A stretch of DNA of 64,000 nt from Blastobasis lacticolella (taxonomy: Eukaryota > Arthropoda > Insecta > Lepidoptera > Blastobasidae), in NCBI GenBank assembly GCA_905147135.1, contig LR990039.1:29447708-29511707 (forward strand). Reading direction: 5' to 3'. Every line of letters starts with the position of its first letter. Position 1 is the stretch's first letter. Position numbers and translations under genes: made by a program. The notes under the pieces were generated by a model. It was not told the origin of the DNA and ran no database searches. It was given only the letters and a program-made list of their open reading frames with translations. Below, piece by piece: positions 23,137 to 35,150 of the stretch.

Positions 23137-23269
23137 CGCTTTTTGTACACTAGTTCCACTTTATTTTTATCAGAATTACTCAGCATCAGTGCCTAATGAT
23201 AAGTAATTCAAAACCGCATCCAATTTAATAAAATTTGTATAATAAAGTGGAACTAGTGTACAAAAAGCG
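23137..23269. mobile_element. 133-bp MITE with 29-bp perfect inverted ends
   Basis: Begins CGCTTTTTGTACACTAGTTC at 23137 and ends with its exact inverse at 23269, matching for 29 bases. Imperfect inverted similarity continues outward to about 23123 and 23283, so the true ends may lie further out. Confidence 0.75.
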
Positions 23270-23299
23270 ATTTAATTCATAATAATGGAGTTTCGTCAT

Positions 23300-24370
23300 G
23301 AAGTCACAACACAAACTGTCAAATGTATATTATGTCGTTTCTAATGTTCGGCTGCCATTCAAAGATTCAATCATCCCTCATCATCATCATCTTGGCGGGC
23401 ATCATGTCCCCATGGTGGCGCCCCCACGTGTCACGCGAGGGCCCTAGGTACTAGAAGAACACAATAATTTGTGTAATCTGAATAGATTAGCAATGAAATT
23501 GTCTCATGTGGACGAACTAAAGGCGGACAATCAGATTGTGTTGCATGGAAGCCCTGCACGGCTAGCACATGTCTGCCCGCGACATAGATCACGCCGCGAC
23601 AGAGCCGTTGTTTCCTTTTGTCAATATTAACATGAAAGAGATAGCAATATCTATGTCGCGTTTTCCTGCATGTCGCGCGCGAGAGCACATTTGTAGGTAC
23701 TAGCCGTGCTATAAGTGCGCCTCGCGTCGGGGGGGGGGGGGATATTCGCTCAGGCGCAATTATTTTTAAAAGTTGTATTTAATTCATATTAGCTACCTAC
23801 CTATATCTATCACCGTCGTGGTACCTAAGTAAATTGCGACGAGTTTGAAAGACATACTAAATGGTTAAAAAAATGTTTAAAATTAAGAGGAGAGGATATT
23901 TAAGTTTACTTTATTTTTGGATACCAGTTTTTTTCTTAGGAATTTAAAAGGCCTACTTTATTCGATTGTAGATCTTGGGGTAAGCAGTTTGACTAAGAGG
24001 TAAGAACTGAACTTCATTAGTTAAAAATGAATTGAATACCTACTGAAGGAACTGTAATTACAACGGTGATGAGAGGCTCAAAAACAGCTGTTCTGATCCT
24101 CTTGATAAGTTGCTGGTAACTGGTAAGTGAGTGGTGGATATTGAATTTTAAAATGAATCGGCAGGGGAGAGTTCGTAATGCACCCAATACGTAGGTAGAA
24201 AAACCAAAATATATAAATGAGATAAAAATTTAAATTATTAACAACAAATTAAAAATTGTAGACCAGGGATCAAACAGTACTTAACCAGTCATACGCACCG
24301 AACTACCCTTTGAACATCCGAGCTTTCGCTAAAATTCGCGATAAACGTTGCGAAAGTCTTAAACATTAAG
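23300..24370. other. No gene recognised
   Basis: Contains a run of 13 G at about 23730 and a CG-rich patch (23400-23720) with no supportable exon. The rest is AT-rich. Confidence 0.3.
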
Positions 24371-24379
24371 TAAAGTTAT

Positions 24380-24650
24380 AAGTATACCAGGCTAAAGTGG
24401 ATAGGGCACATAGTTCGAAGAACAGATGGCCGATGGGGCAGTAAAGTTCTCGAGTGGCAACCACGTACCAAGACGCAGCGTCGGTAGGTGCAAGGTGGAC
24501 CGACTACCTGGTAAAGATCGCAGGTACCAGCTGGATGCGGAAGGCACAGGACCGGTCTTTGTGGAGATCTCTGGGGGATGCCTATGCCCAGCAGTGGGCG
24601 TCTTCCGGTCGATATGATGATGATGATGAAGAAGTATAGATATAGAAGAC
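24380..24650 (+). mobile_element. RTE-like LINE 3' end with (GAT)n tail
   Basis: Starts LKWIGHIVRRTDGRWGSKVLEW; after a frame change at about 24480 it continues RWTDYLVKIAGTSWMRKAQD and AYAQQWASSG. This W-GH-R...RW-D...W...A-DR...QQW order is the usual C-terminus of RTE/BovB-type LINEs in moths. It ends in 'gatgatgatgatga'. Confidence 0.75.
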
Positions 24651-25014
24651 CATAATATTATCAAGTAGAATTTGATAATATTTATTTGTTAACATCAATA
24701 GAAACAAAGTCCAATTAAGTAGGTACTAGTATCTGGTGTATTTGTTAGTTTGGCCAACCTATGTCAGGTAGCACATACGAGTCCCAAATCGAAAAGTTAT
24801 TTTTAGACTTACAATTGCGAACAACATATTCATAGAAAGAAATAGAAAGTTAGATCTAATAGTTAACAGCACGTTGCAGTTAAGGAAAGCAATTGCGCTG
24901 TAGCTTCCGCGTAGATCTGGGTCGTCAGCGTAATGCTGACAAGTTCATGAACTCAGTTCATATAGCAGTCTTAGGGTTGACGACTTGACAATCAGACGTC
25001 TTTGTATGTTATAG

Positions 25015-25370
25015 TAGGCCCGGCGCGACTTCGTTCGCGAGGAGTCTTGCCCCTACCTTACCGTACCCTACACCTACCTACCCTTTTTTTCATGCAATTC
25101 CTTTTACGTGAAAATTACAAACGTTCTAAAATGATGCGCGAACGTGCAACATTTTGATAAATTGGGTTTAGTAATCGCAATTTTCCTTGGGATCTTTTCT
25201 AATTTTTTTAAGATAAAATATTACTTTGCCCATGTTACTCGCTGATAATACCTTTCAATAAGTGACAGAATTTTTAAAATCGTTTAATTAGTTTTCGAGT
25301 TTATCCATTACAAATGCACAAACAAACCGACAAACAATCACATCTTCCCTCTTTATTATATTAGTAGTGA
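25015..25370. repeat. Helitron-like Lepidoptera repeat, long copy
   Basis: From 'ggcccggcgcgacttcgttcgcg' to 'ttccctctttattatattagtagtgatgg'. Shares 'gtttatccattacaaatgcacaaacaaaccgac' with 27900-27950. Non-coding. Confidence 0.55.
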
Positions 25371-26225
25371 TGGATGTAATATATACAGTTGAAACGAAAA
25401 GTGCTATCGCCATAGTTGCACGAGTTCAATAAGCCACGTTCTTCGTTAGCTTAGGTTTTTTAAAACGCAGCTGATTATATACAATGCAAAATATTTGTTT
25501 CTAACTAAGTAATTAGTATTGAACGGGACTCAGCCGTGACGTACCTTTTCGATTTGTTTTCCCGATGTTTCGGAAGGGTTACACCTACCGTGGTCACTAG
25601 TAGATTGCAGTGGAGAATAAATATTTCCTGGCTGCGGCCTATGAATATTTCCAATACCAGCAGTGGACTTGTTGATAAGCAGATACCGCAGTAGCTGCAG
25701 GCCGTAACCTTGTTTTACCTTACACAAGGTATTTATTAAACAAGTTCATTTTTATCTGACTGCGGGCAAGGCCAAAAAAAGGTTTGCCATAGGGGGAGGA
25801 GGTCCCCAAAAAGTTATCTACTTTTTAAAGATTTCATAATACAACTTTGTCGTCGTGAGATATTTTATAGCATATCAATAGTTTCCGGGAGGGACAGAGG
25901 TGACTTGGCGAAACGAAAAGGAGATGCTTAGACCTACGAGTAGGTGGATACCTAGTTATCTAGCGCCTGGTACCAATCGCAGGCGCAAAAAAATCGAAAT
26001 TAAGTATTCAGTTCCAACCCGAATTCTTAAGACCCATTTAATAAAATTTGCATATGTGGAATTAAATATAATATCCTTTTGTGCGTGCCGATCCTTACTT
26101 AATCTTACTCAAATAAGTACAAGCCGCGTCTACCTGTCTGCCTGTATATCCACCAACTCCTACGGGTTTCGCGGTTTTCACTATCATGTAAAGAATCTCT
26201 TCCGGAAGGTTTATATATATGTACC

Positions 26226-26400
26226 ATGATCCAATATGGTCAGGTTCCCTTGATAGCAGGGTCACGGAGGTCAGATGGCAGTCGCTCCACTGTAATTACC
26301 TGATCGCCAAATCCTGGATCATGGTGAAGGCGGACCCCGGGCCCTCGTTCTCGGGAGCACAACCGGGACATTAACGCCAAGATGATGATGATAAACCTAT
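26226..26400 (+). mobile_element. SINE family 1 tail
   Basis: Nearly complete tail ('ccatgatccaatatggtcagg' to 'acattaacgccaagatgatga'). The tRNA-like head is missing, so it is a 5'-truncated copy. Confidence 0.65.
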
Positions 26401-27080
26401 AGACATGTTATGACTCATACATATTTAATAGAGAAACCTCAAGAACTCTTGTACGAAGCAGGACGGGGTCGTTAATCCAAATTATATCCTCAAAAATGGA
26501 AATATTCACAAACTGACGCTAAGTATGACAGCTGACCGGGTGCCCGCCGACTACAAGTCCGTTAGCTTACAACTATTCCGGTACCTGCGACCGCCATATC
26601 CACAGGTTATACTCAGTGTGGCAGACAGGGGGCGGCGCACATGTCCCGAAGGCCGACCGGTCAGGCGCTCCGCTCCTGACACCGACTATACCTAGCCAAA
26701 TGAACCTATGTGACTCGTCTACCCCACGCTCGGTGGTCGCTCTAGACGCGGCGCGTGCGCACCAAAACAAAAACTGTCCGCGCAACAATGGAGGCTCCTC
26801 CAAAATTCTGTTCTAGCTATTATTATATGATTTGCAGGTCGGATCTCTATAACATTCAACTATCCCACGGGATCATAGATATAGTTGACACTTGGAAATA
26901 GTGTAGCTTTTTGTCACAATTATCATTAAATACTTGCAGGTTTTTAAATTTACATCTTAGATCAACTGTTGATAACTGTTATGCCGCTTTTTCTTCTTCA
27001 TTAAAATTATGGGTGGCTTTTGCTCAACAATTTTTAATTACACACAATTATATTCTTATTTTCTCATTAATCATTAATCA

Positions 27081-27281
27081 TCACTACATAGTATAAAACA
27101 AAGTCGCTTTCTCTGTCCCTATGTCCCTTTGTATGCTTAAATCTTTGAAACTACGCAACGGATTTTGATGCGGTTTTCAACAATACATAGAGCGATTCAC
27201 GAGGAAGGTTTACAAGCAAGAAAAAAGGGTAAGTAGGGGTAAAGCAGGTGTCCGAGAACGAAGTCACGCCGGGTCCACTAG
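27081..27281 (+). mobile_element. 201-bp Helitron-like nonautonomous element
   Basis: Begins TCACTACATAGTATAAAACA and ends GGGTCCACTAG, sitting between A (27080) and T (27282). TC at the 5' end, CTRR at the 3' end and insertion at AT with no duplication are the Helitron hallmarks. The interior includes 'aaactacgcaacggattttgatgcggt', shared with many partial copies here (for example 32975-33150). Confidence 0.7.
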
Positions 27282-27329
27282 TTAATTTATATTTATTTAT
27301 TTATTATTACAAACATTATCATTGCAATC

Positions 27330-27630
27330 AAATGGAAGTCGCTCCACTGTAATTAACTGAACTGCAAAATCGTGGATTATGGTTAAGGGGGACCCCGGGC
27401 CCTCACGCACTAAGATGGCCTTTATCAGCCCATAAAAGTCCACTGCAGGACTTGAAACAACCACATTATTATTTATAATTATCTTGGCGTTAGGTAATGT
27501 CACGTTGTGTCGTGCACGAGAGCCCGGGCTCCGCGTAGACCATGATCCAGAATTTGGCAGACCATGTAATTACAGTACAGCAACAGCCATCTGACCTCCG
27601 TGACCCTGCGATCAGGAGAACCCTAATGCC
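27330..27630. repeat. Two SINE family 1 tails in inverted orientation
   Basis: 27330-27420 is a plus-strand tail piece ('gaagtcgctccactgtaatta' to 'gaccccgggccctc'). 27478-27630 is a minus-strand tail ('atcttggcgtt' to 'gtgaccctgcgatcagg'). Between them is a short piece of repeat family R3 ('aaaagtccactgcagga'). Confidence 0.6.
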
Positions 27631-27689
27631 TTACTGCCACTCTAACCCTACTTCTACCAACTCTGTTTTTCTCTTTATACAAACCTAGT

Positions 27690-27975
27690 CCTGCCTTGTA
27701 CAAACAAGAAAAAACGGCGAGTCAAATAGGTGCAGTCGTTCTAAAATTATGCGCGAACATGCAACGTTTTGATACCTTGGGTTATATTATTGCAATTTTC
27801 TAAAGGATCTCTAATTTATTAAAGATAAAATATTGACTATGTTACTCGCTCATAATGTAGCTTTCTATATGAGAAAGAATTTTTAAAATCGGTTATATTT
27901 ATTTGAGTTTATCCATTACAAACCTACAAACCGACAAACAAGAAAATATTTCCTCTTTATAATATTAGTGTTATA
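27690..27975. repeat. Helitron-like Lepidoptera repeat
   Basis: Aligns with 25070-25370 through 'cgttctaaaa(t)tatgcgcgaac(g/a)tgcaac', 'tgttactcgct' and 'gagtttatccattacaaa'. Confidence 0.5.
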
Positions 27976-28877
27976 TTATAAATATAAGTATAAATCTCCC
28001 CGTACAATTTAACCTTTCGTGCAGAGAACCTTCAATTTTAGCGATGGCATTTGAAATAGATTAAAATATCGAGTATTCGTGGGTGTGGTAGCTACGTAAT
28101 ATTATAGACGGAACAAATATACCTACCGGGATATGAATTCATCTATGGCAACATGTGGTAGGGCCGGCTACCATCATCAAACTTTTATGGCCAAATCTAA
28201 CTCGTAGTAGGCCGGCAAGCGGAAAACCGCCTATAAAATATTATTCTTTTGCGCGGCATTCTCATGGCTTCTCAAGGTAAAACAAGGCTCTAATATTGAG
28301 CCATTGTTTTTAAAAAGGCTTTAAAGCTATATTATATTGAATAGACTCAGCACCTATACCGTTTATTTTGAATCAGAATTAGTGAAGTTTTCGACGCGCT
28401 TTTTATGATGGTTATTATTAAAAAAAATAAAAATTGTAAACAAATGTAATATTTTATGTAAGAAGTAGTAATAGGAGGCGAGTAAAAAAATAAATATACA
28501 ATATCGCTAATTGTATTTCTTAGTTTAAATTAATAGTAGATATCGTCTCCCTTTTAAGTTATTGTCGATTATATTGAACAGTTTCCCTATACGTATCTAT
28601 AACGAATCAACAAGGTAAGCACGTTTTGAATCCAATTACTTAGTTATTAGACAGTAATCAACCTCACTTCTTTTTTTGGAACCAACACAATCCAAAATAA
28701 AAAATCGTAAGTTAAGAGAACTAAAATAAACCAGAAAAATTCTTTACTGTGCAGTGAATAGAGGCGGTATTAGGTACATTTCGAAGGCGGGTCACGATAC
28801 CCATTTGGGGTGAACACACCCACCGCGCCATTCCCAGTGGAGTCCTGGCGCCCACACCTTCGTCACGTTTAAGTTCA

Positions 28878-29036
28878 GAATGTCCAATTCCCAAAATGTC
28901 CAACGGTTTCAAAATGTCCAATTCCCGAAATGTCTAATTCCCATAATGTCCAATTCCTGAAATGTCCAATTCCCGAAATGTCCAATTCCCACAAAGTCCA
29001 ATTCCCACAAAGTCCAATTCCCAAAATGTCCAATTT
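28878..29036 (+). repeat. 16-bp tandem array, left arm tip
   Basis: About nine to ten copies of a unit close to ATTCCCGAAATGTCCA with single-base changes (AAA/GAA/ACA, TGTC/AGTC). Because 16 is not a multiple of 3, it creates long but meaningless frames rich in G, N, W, E, L. Confidence 0.85.
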
Positions 29037-29705
29037 TTTAAGATTGTTGTTCATCATTAATACGGCCTCGTACCCTTCTACAATATAATAATCACACCAA
29101 CAGCCCATACCAGTTCAATACTTGACTTGATCCTCCTTCTCATTAGTAAAGTGTTGTTACCACAATCTTCACGCTTGAAAGACGGGTTTGGAGATTACAG
29201 TCATGTAAATACTCAACAGAAAACAATGCTGAACATTTTCTTCTTGATCTACGGAACGGAGGTTCAAGCTGGTTAACCTCTCAAACATTTGTATGGATAT
29301 TTGTTATTCCTTCGTGCACAAACTACTTAACAGATTTTAATGAAACTTGACAATGGTGTAGTTTAAATCACAGAATAATACATAGGCTATGTGGTTACCC
29401 TTGGAACGTGTTCGGAACGTAATAACCGAATTTTACGCGGACGAAGTCGCGGCCTAAAGCTAGTATAATAATATATATAATATACTTCTTTTAAGCTTAA
29501 TGCGTGTTAGATAGCTCCGCTCTTCTATAACAATAGTTTCGATATAGAAGAGCGGAACCTACCAACACAAGCATTAAGGTATAAATAAAGACTACAATCA
29601 AACAAAAAAATTAAATAATTATTTAAATCGTTTTATTTTAAAAAAGTATTTTTTTTTTTTTTTGTTATATGTATTTTGTGTACACGTTATGCTATTGTAC
29701 AAATA

Positions 29706-29877
29706 CAGGGTGTCATATAATATATGTATGAAGCCGTGAACTGGATGGAGTGCTAAACGTATCAGAACGATAGGTACAACTATTCTAGGTACGACAGAAA
29801 TAATTGTACCTATCGTCTTAATACGTTTACCACTCCATCCAGTTCACGGCTTCATACATATATCATATAACACCTTG
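29706..29877. mobile_element. 172-bp palindromic MITE inserted in the left foldback arm
   Basis: Starts CAGGGTGTCATATAATATAT and ends with a near-inverse ('atatatcatataacaccttg'). About 80 bp at each end can pair. TA flanks both sides (29704-29705, 29878-29879), fitting a Tc1/mariner-type mobiliser. The right arm of the foldback lacks it, so it came later. A half copy lies at 60018-60062. Confidence 0.8.
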
Positions 29878-31245
29878 TATAAAGGTGTTCTGATTACAAC
29901 GGCACACAAAAAAAAAAATTGTCTGTACACCGGGCGCCACCTATCTACGGGCATGTTTTTCGACCCGCTGAATACGAATTTTTAGTCAGTTTAGGCCGTC
30001 CAGCCTTCAATTTTGAGTAAATTGCAAAAAACCCCAAAAAATAGCGAAAATAATATGTTTTGGCAAGAAAAAAAAATTTGACATCTAAGGCAAGCATAAT
30101 TTTTATGTATTTTGATCTGTTAAATACTAATTTCGATCGTACTTTAATCATAAATTTATTTAATTCGAAAAAAATTATAAAATATCCTTAAAAATTGCAA
30201 AAATCGTAAAAAATAAGGATTATCTTGGTACAAAAAATTTTGTGGACCCGGATTAACAAAGATTTTCATGTAATTTAATCTGCTTGATCTGATTCTGCAA
30301 TAAATTTCAAATTCCCTCCCAACATTCATAAAATTGCAAAAAATCTATAAAATAGCAGAAAATAGCTGCTGAAAAAATTTAAAAAAATCTTTAAATCACA
30401 ATTAAACAAATTTTTTGTATTTTTTTTTGCAAGATACAAGTAATTAACATCCAAGAATGTACACAAATTGGATTTTCAACTGTTTTTCGAGGATCATCGA
30501 ACATCAAATTTTCGCTATTTTTTGGGGTTTTTTGCAATTTACTCAAAATTGAAGGCTGGACGGCCTAAACTGACTTAAAATTCGTATTCAGCGGGTCGAA
30601 AAACATGCCCGTAGATAGGTGGCGCCCGGTGTACAGACAATTTTTTTTTGTTTGTGCCGGTGTTATTTATCAGTATAAAAATGAAAAAGGAATGAAAAAT
30701 AAAAATATGTATAGCTTAATGCTTGTGTTGGAAGGTACCGCTCTTCTATATCGAAACTATTGTTATAGAAGAGCGGAGCTATCTAACACACGCATTAAGC
30801 TTAAAATAAGTATATTATATATATTATTATACTAGCTTTAGGCCGCGACTTCGTCCGCGTAAAATTCGGTTATTACGTTCCGAACACGTTCCAAGGGTAA
30901 CCCCATAGCCTATGTATTATTCTGTGATTTAAGCTACACCATAGTCAAGTTTCAGCAAAATCTGTTAAGTAGTTTGTGCGTGAAGAAGTAACAAATATCC
31001 ATACAAATGTTTGAGAGGTTAACCAGCTTGAACCTCCTTCCGTAGATCAAGAAGAAAATGTCCAGCATTGTTTTCTGTTGAGTATTTACATGACTGTAAT
31101 CTCCAAACTTGTCTCTCAAGCGTGGAGATTGTGGTAATAACCCTTTACTAATGTGGAGGAGGATTGAACTGTTATGGGCTGTTGGTGTGATTATTATATT
31201 GTAAAGGATACGAGGCCGTATAAATGATAAACAACGTTTTTTAAA

Positions 31246-31374
31246 AATGGACATTTCGGGAATTGGAAATTTCGGGAATTGGACATTTCGGGAATTGGAC
31301 ATTTTGGGAATTGGACATTTCGGGAATTGGACATTTTTAAACCATTGGACATTTTGGGAATTGGACATTCTGAA
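31246..31374 (-). repeat. 16-bp tandem array, right arm tip
   Basis: Inverse of the left array, with about eight units ('ggacatttcgggaatt'). The copy number differs from the left arm, so the arms have changed independently since they formed. Confidence 0.85.
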
Positions 31375-31382
31375 CTTAAACG

Positions 31383-34300
31383 CTTCGTCACCCGCCAGTT
31401 TTTACAGACCCACCACACCACTCGCAACCACTCCTAATTATATGGAGCAAAAAAATCAACCTTGAATCAGAGGCAGAAGTTAGTGACTGTTTGAATATTA
31501 ATATATTGCGATGAGTGAGCAAGTCTTGAATATTCAACGTTCCGGGCAACTAGGCGCACGCGCAAGCCGCCGCTGGGGGTGGAAGCTCGCATTCGCAGGC
31601 TATGTAGTACATGACACCTACTCTTCCGAGAAAACGCAAAAAACGAAAATAACATCTACCCCTTTTCTGTTTTCTACCCTCAAAAGTTCAGCGAACGTAC
31701 GAATTGACAGGGCAGCTTCTCAATATTTTAAACACAGCTCCGAGGTTATATTGTCGCGTAATTTTCAGCTGGCCAGTACAACGAATCCCTCTCGGCTCGC
31801 CAGCAAAAAAAAAAGTTGCAAAAACTAGACCGAAGCGTACAGCAGCTCGCAAGCAACACTGATTAATAACAAGCCAGACTTCACACGCCCGTATACTGCT
31901 CGAACACCAACGCGAAATAATTATGTATCTATGACGAGTTTTTCATGCTTAGCAAAAGAATCAACTATGAACACACAATGAAGTAAGTGATTTAATATGT
32001 AGCTGCGACCGTACGGCAAGCGAAGCATGCAGATATTGCAGATGCACTCAGCCCGATAAGGCGAGCCGGCCACCTCGAAGAATGTGCACTAATATTACTG
32101 TTAATTGCATTGGTCTGATAAAGTTGGGCACCATTAGGCGACGGTGCGTACCAAGGCCGACCGGAAGCTGTGGACTTTATGAGAATTCCACGGCCGTGAC
32201 GTGGTTTACGGCTGAATGGCAGAGGAAACCCGCAGCCGTTCAATAGCAACTTTACAGACATGATATATCTACAGGTAATAACTTAAGAACATAATATTAT
32301 GTTTGTGTCGCTTCTCACTTAACTTTACCTTACGTCACCAGGTCAAGAATTGGGCTCCTTGATGAGTAACAATAAAACAGTGTTGAAGTTGATTTGAGAA
32401 ATGTAGACAGATATCGGAGACGGAGAATCTCTTAAAGGTACTTTTATTTGAGGTAAATTTCAATGCAGGTAACCTAACAAATGGGTAAAACATTCGCACT
32501 AGAAACGAATTGGAACCTTTTCCCTCTAGGAACGTAAACAGTGGGATCACCTCGAATAAATGACAGCTGAAACCATCAGTGCGACTTTGCAGATAAGTGA
32601 TAAAATATTCAAGGATTCAGCTCGATTGTAATGTACGATACTGTGCTGGGTACCTACCGGAAGTGCCAAACATTGGGGTATCGAATTCCACCTTAAACGC
32701 ATTTAGAGCCAACCGTACTATCTTGACCTAAATTTGGTGCTTCATTGACTCGTTCTATGAAGTAAAATAAGGTGAAGGGGAAATCACATTACCTATCTAC
32801 CGATAAAATTTTAAGCCGATTATTAGTATCCACGTAACACACAAAATATTCTAAATTAATACGTATAAATATTAATTATCGTTTCTTATGAAAACATATG
32901 GGTCTGATGTGGGAGGTTGAGCGCAGTTAGTAGGTACCGATTTGTTTAAAAATATTTATGTGCTCTATCTGTACACAGTATAAACAAAGTCGCTTCCCGC
33001 CGTCTGTTCCTAAGTATCTATGGACGCTTAGATCTTTCAAACTACGCCACGGAGTTTAATGTGGTGTTCAACAATACATAGAATTCAAAAGGAAGGTTTA
33101 TAATTACGGAAAAAATGGTAGGTAGTGATAAAACGAATTGGATAAAACCGTGTTTCGAGACTAGACATGCAACACAGGGTCTTTAGCCAGACACTTATTT
33201 AAGTAACATTGAAAAGCTTCCTTTTCTTACATCTGTGGTATAACTTAACTGGCAAGAAAAGCGTCTGCATAATGCATTATATCCTCCACCTGTAGCCATA
33301 ACTCTAACTACTATGTCCATTCCATTTCTTTATTACCTATTTATTTTCTTTATTGTACTAACTCGCAACAGGCATTTAAAACATTAAATTTGATACTCAG
33401 GTAGGTAATTATAATTTTTGATATTTGAAAAATATCTTATAATAATAGTTCACAAGCTAATTTTAAGCTTAACTGATTATAATAATGTATTAATTACTGG
33501 TTTTACCGTGTGCAAAGAAATCTTAATTCTTCCCAATACTTCGCGCGTCTACATGAAGGTATAACAAAATAAAAATTTTGATTCGGTTTCCAGTACTTAA
33601 TTTGCGAAAAATTGGGCGCATTCTCCAGGTATTTTAGTTACCACCATTATTTTTTATGGTCCAATTACGTCTCCTTATGGCAATTTTCTACTATGAAACT
33701 TAAGAAGCACACCGAAGTTGAGGGTATAAATAAGTCAGTCTACAGTTCCAGAACGTTCAGATAATGTGGTTTACGCTTGGTACCTAATAGAAGTAATATT
33801 AAAAATAAATAAAATAATCAGGAACAGCTTACCCCGATTTTAGTTGGATAAAGTAACACCGCACGCACTTTAGCCTCGCACTCGTCTGTTATCGATGAGC
33901 GGTCTGACCAACTCAACGTGTCGGGTCGTACTGGAGTCGCTACCACGGTGCGCCCCTATATAAACCTAACTTAGTTGAACATATCCACATAATTCGGTAC
34001 TTAGCCATCTACCGGTCAGATGCTAACAGTGTAAAAAGAAAGGATAATGCAGATTAAGGATAAAATAGGTACGTTTAACAGTGGCAAATGGTACGAGGTG
34101 CCTAACTGTTTTATCAACCGACCTTTAAAACAAAAGATGGATTTAGGTTCTATGTTTTTTATGTAGGTATGTCCACCGATTTCTACGTCAATTATGGACC
34201 AATTTTTAAATTTATTTTTGTGTTAAAATTGTCCCATTTTCATCAGGTCAGGATTTTATGTAAATTCTGCAAAATCGAGGGCAACCCTTAAAAAATAGGC

Positions 34301-34882
34301 ACGTAATATGTGGTTGTTACGTTATCGTGTCTAACTCAGGTGTATCATCTGATGCTGTATCATGATGATGAAGCTACAGAACTCCTTAACGTTTAGGAGT
34401 TGGGGGATAGTACTGCAATTGGTCTACACTTAGTAGAATCTAGAGCTAAGGGTCAGGTCAGGATGTGATCAGGAAATTTCAAAGGCATCAAGGGAAACGC
34501 ACAAAAATGCACGTAGCTTGTTACGTATATTACCTAACTGTAAGGAAAGCGTTGAAGTTACGATAACTAAGAAGGAACCATTGAAATTTTTGTACCAAAA
34601 AGAAAAAAATTAAACCGCCGTCAAAATACAAAAAAGAAAAAGTAAGCTTAGGGTAGATTATGAGTAACTTAGGTATCTTCTTTTTGGTATCGATGCCATA
34701 ACGTAGTTATGTGCGGAAAGGAAGGGTGTGGTCAAACTGTCAGTAACTTTAACTCAAGAGGGTTAAGAGGAGTGAAGGGGGGTCGCGCGCTCGAAACGAA
34801 GATTGATCCTTTTTTCAATATTAACCAATCAAAGCCAATGAAATTCTGTAGACGTGATTCAGAAAGCGATTTGTATCATCAT
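31383..34882. other. Intergenic DNA without a recognised gene
   Basis: 31990-32270 has balanced composition and an 89-codon minus-strand frame with no recognised family. 32975-33150 is a partial Helitron-like repeat. 33724-33731 'tataaata' and 33958-33964 'tatataa' are TATA-like, but no gene follows. The rest is AT-rich. Confidence 0.35.
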
Positions 34883-35150
34883 CACAGCCCGTAACAGTCC
34901 ACTGCAGGATTTAGGGCCTCTCCCACGAAAGAGGAGATTATTGCCACAATCGACACGCTTGGCAGGCAGCTTGGAGATCGCTGTGTTTAAATAATAATAT
35001 AACAATGGAAAATTCTGCTGCCCATTTTCCATACTACGGAGACTCTTGATCTTTTGCCTCAAAAACATTAGTCGCCTTGTACGACACCCATGAGCGTAAG
35101 GGATTGGAGCTATTCTACTCTGCCGGACACCACACGGCCATGGTTACATG
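34883..35150 (-). repeat. Interspersed repeat family R3, minus strand
   Basis: Inverse of 39155-39410: 'cagtccactgcaggatttagggcctctcccacgaaag', 'cttggaga', 'cccattttccatactacgga', 'gtacgacacccatgagcgtaag'. Probably a SINE or LINE piece. Ends are not defined by a duplication. Confidence 0.65.

Larger units (their letters stand above)
28866..31382. mobile_element. Foldback-like element, 2.5-kb palindrome
   Basis: Two arms of roughly 1.1 kb are inverted copies around a unique AT-rich centre of about 450 bp (30050-30500). The tips are CGTTTAAGTTCAGAATGTCC and its inverse. Next inside, each arm has a tandem array of a 16-bp unit (28878-29036, 31246-31374), then matching copies of 'gaggccgta', R3 and Helitron-like pieces, a hairpin with 'gctccgctcttctata' and the inner 'gtagataggtggcgcccggtgtacag' block. 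The flanks are CTTCGTCA at 28858-28865 and 31383-31390, an 8-bp duplication (9 bp if the next C is counted). Long inverted repeats with internal tandem repeats define Foldback elements. No transposase is present. Confidence 0.85.

Noticed and set aside
26573..26816. 76- and 66-codon frames in a GC-richer patch
   Set aside because: No motif or splice support. The patch may be an old repeat.
28875..31465. Several overlapping frames on both strands with repeats of G-N-W-T/E-L-D-I/F-P-I-P-K-M-S
   Set aside because: They come from the 16-bp tandem arrays. The unit is not a multiple of three, so all frames stay open without coding meaning.
31992..32261. 89-codon minus-strand frame
   Set aside because: No domain, no neighbours and no splice partners. 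It may be a repeat; not supportable as a gene.
33720..33965. TATA-like boxes (tataaata, tatataa) with an initiator-like tcagtc
   Set aside because: No exon follows on either strand within reach, and TATA-like strings are expected by chance in AT-rich DNA.
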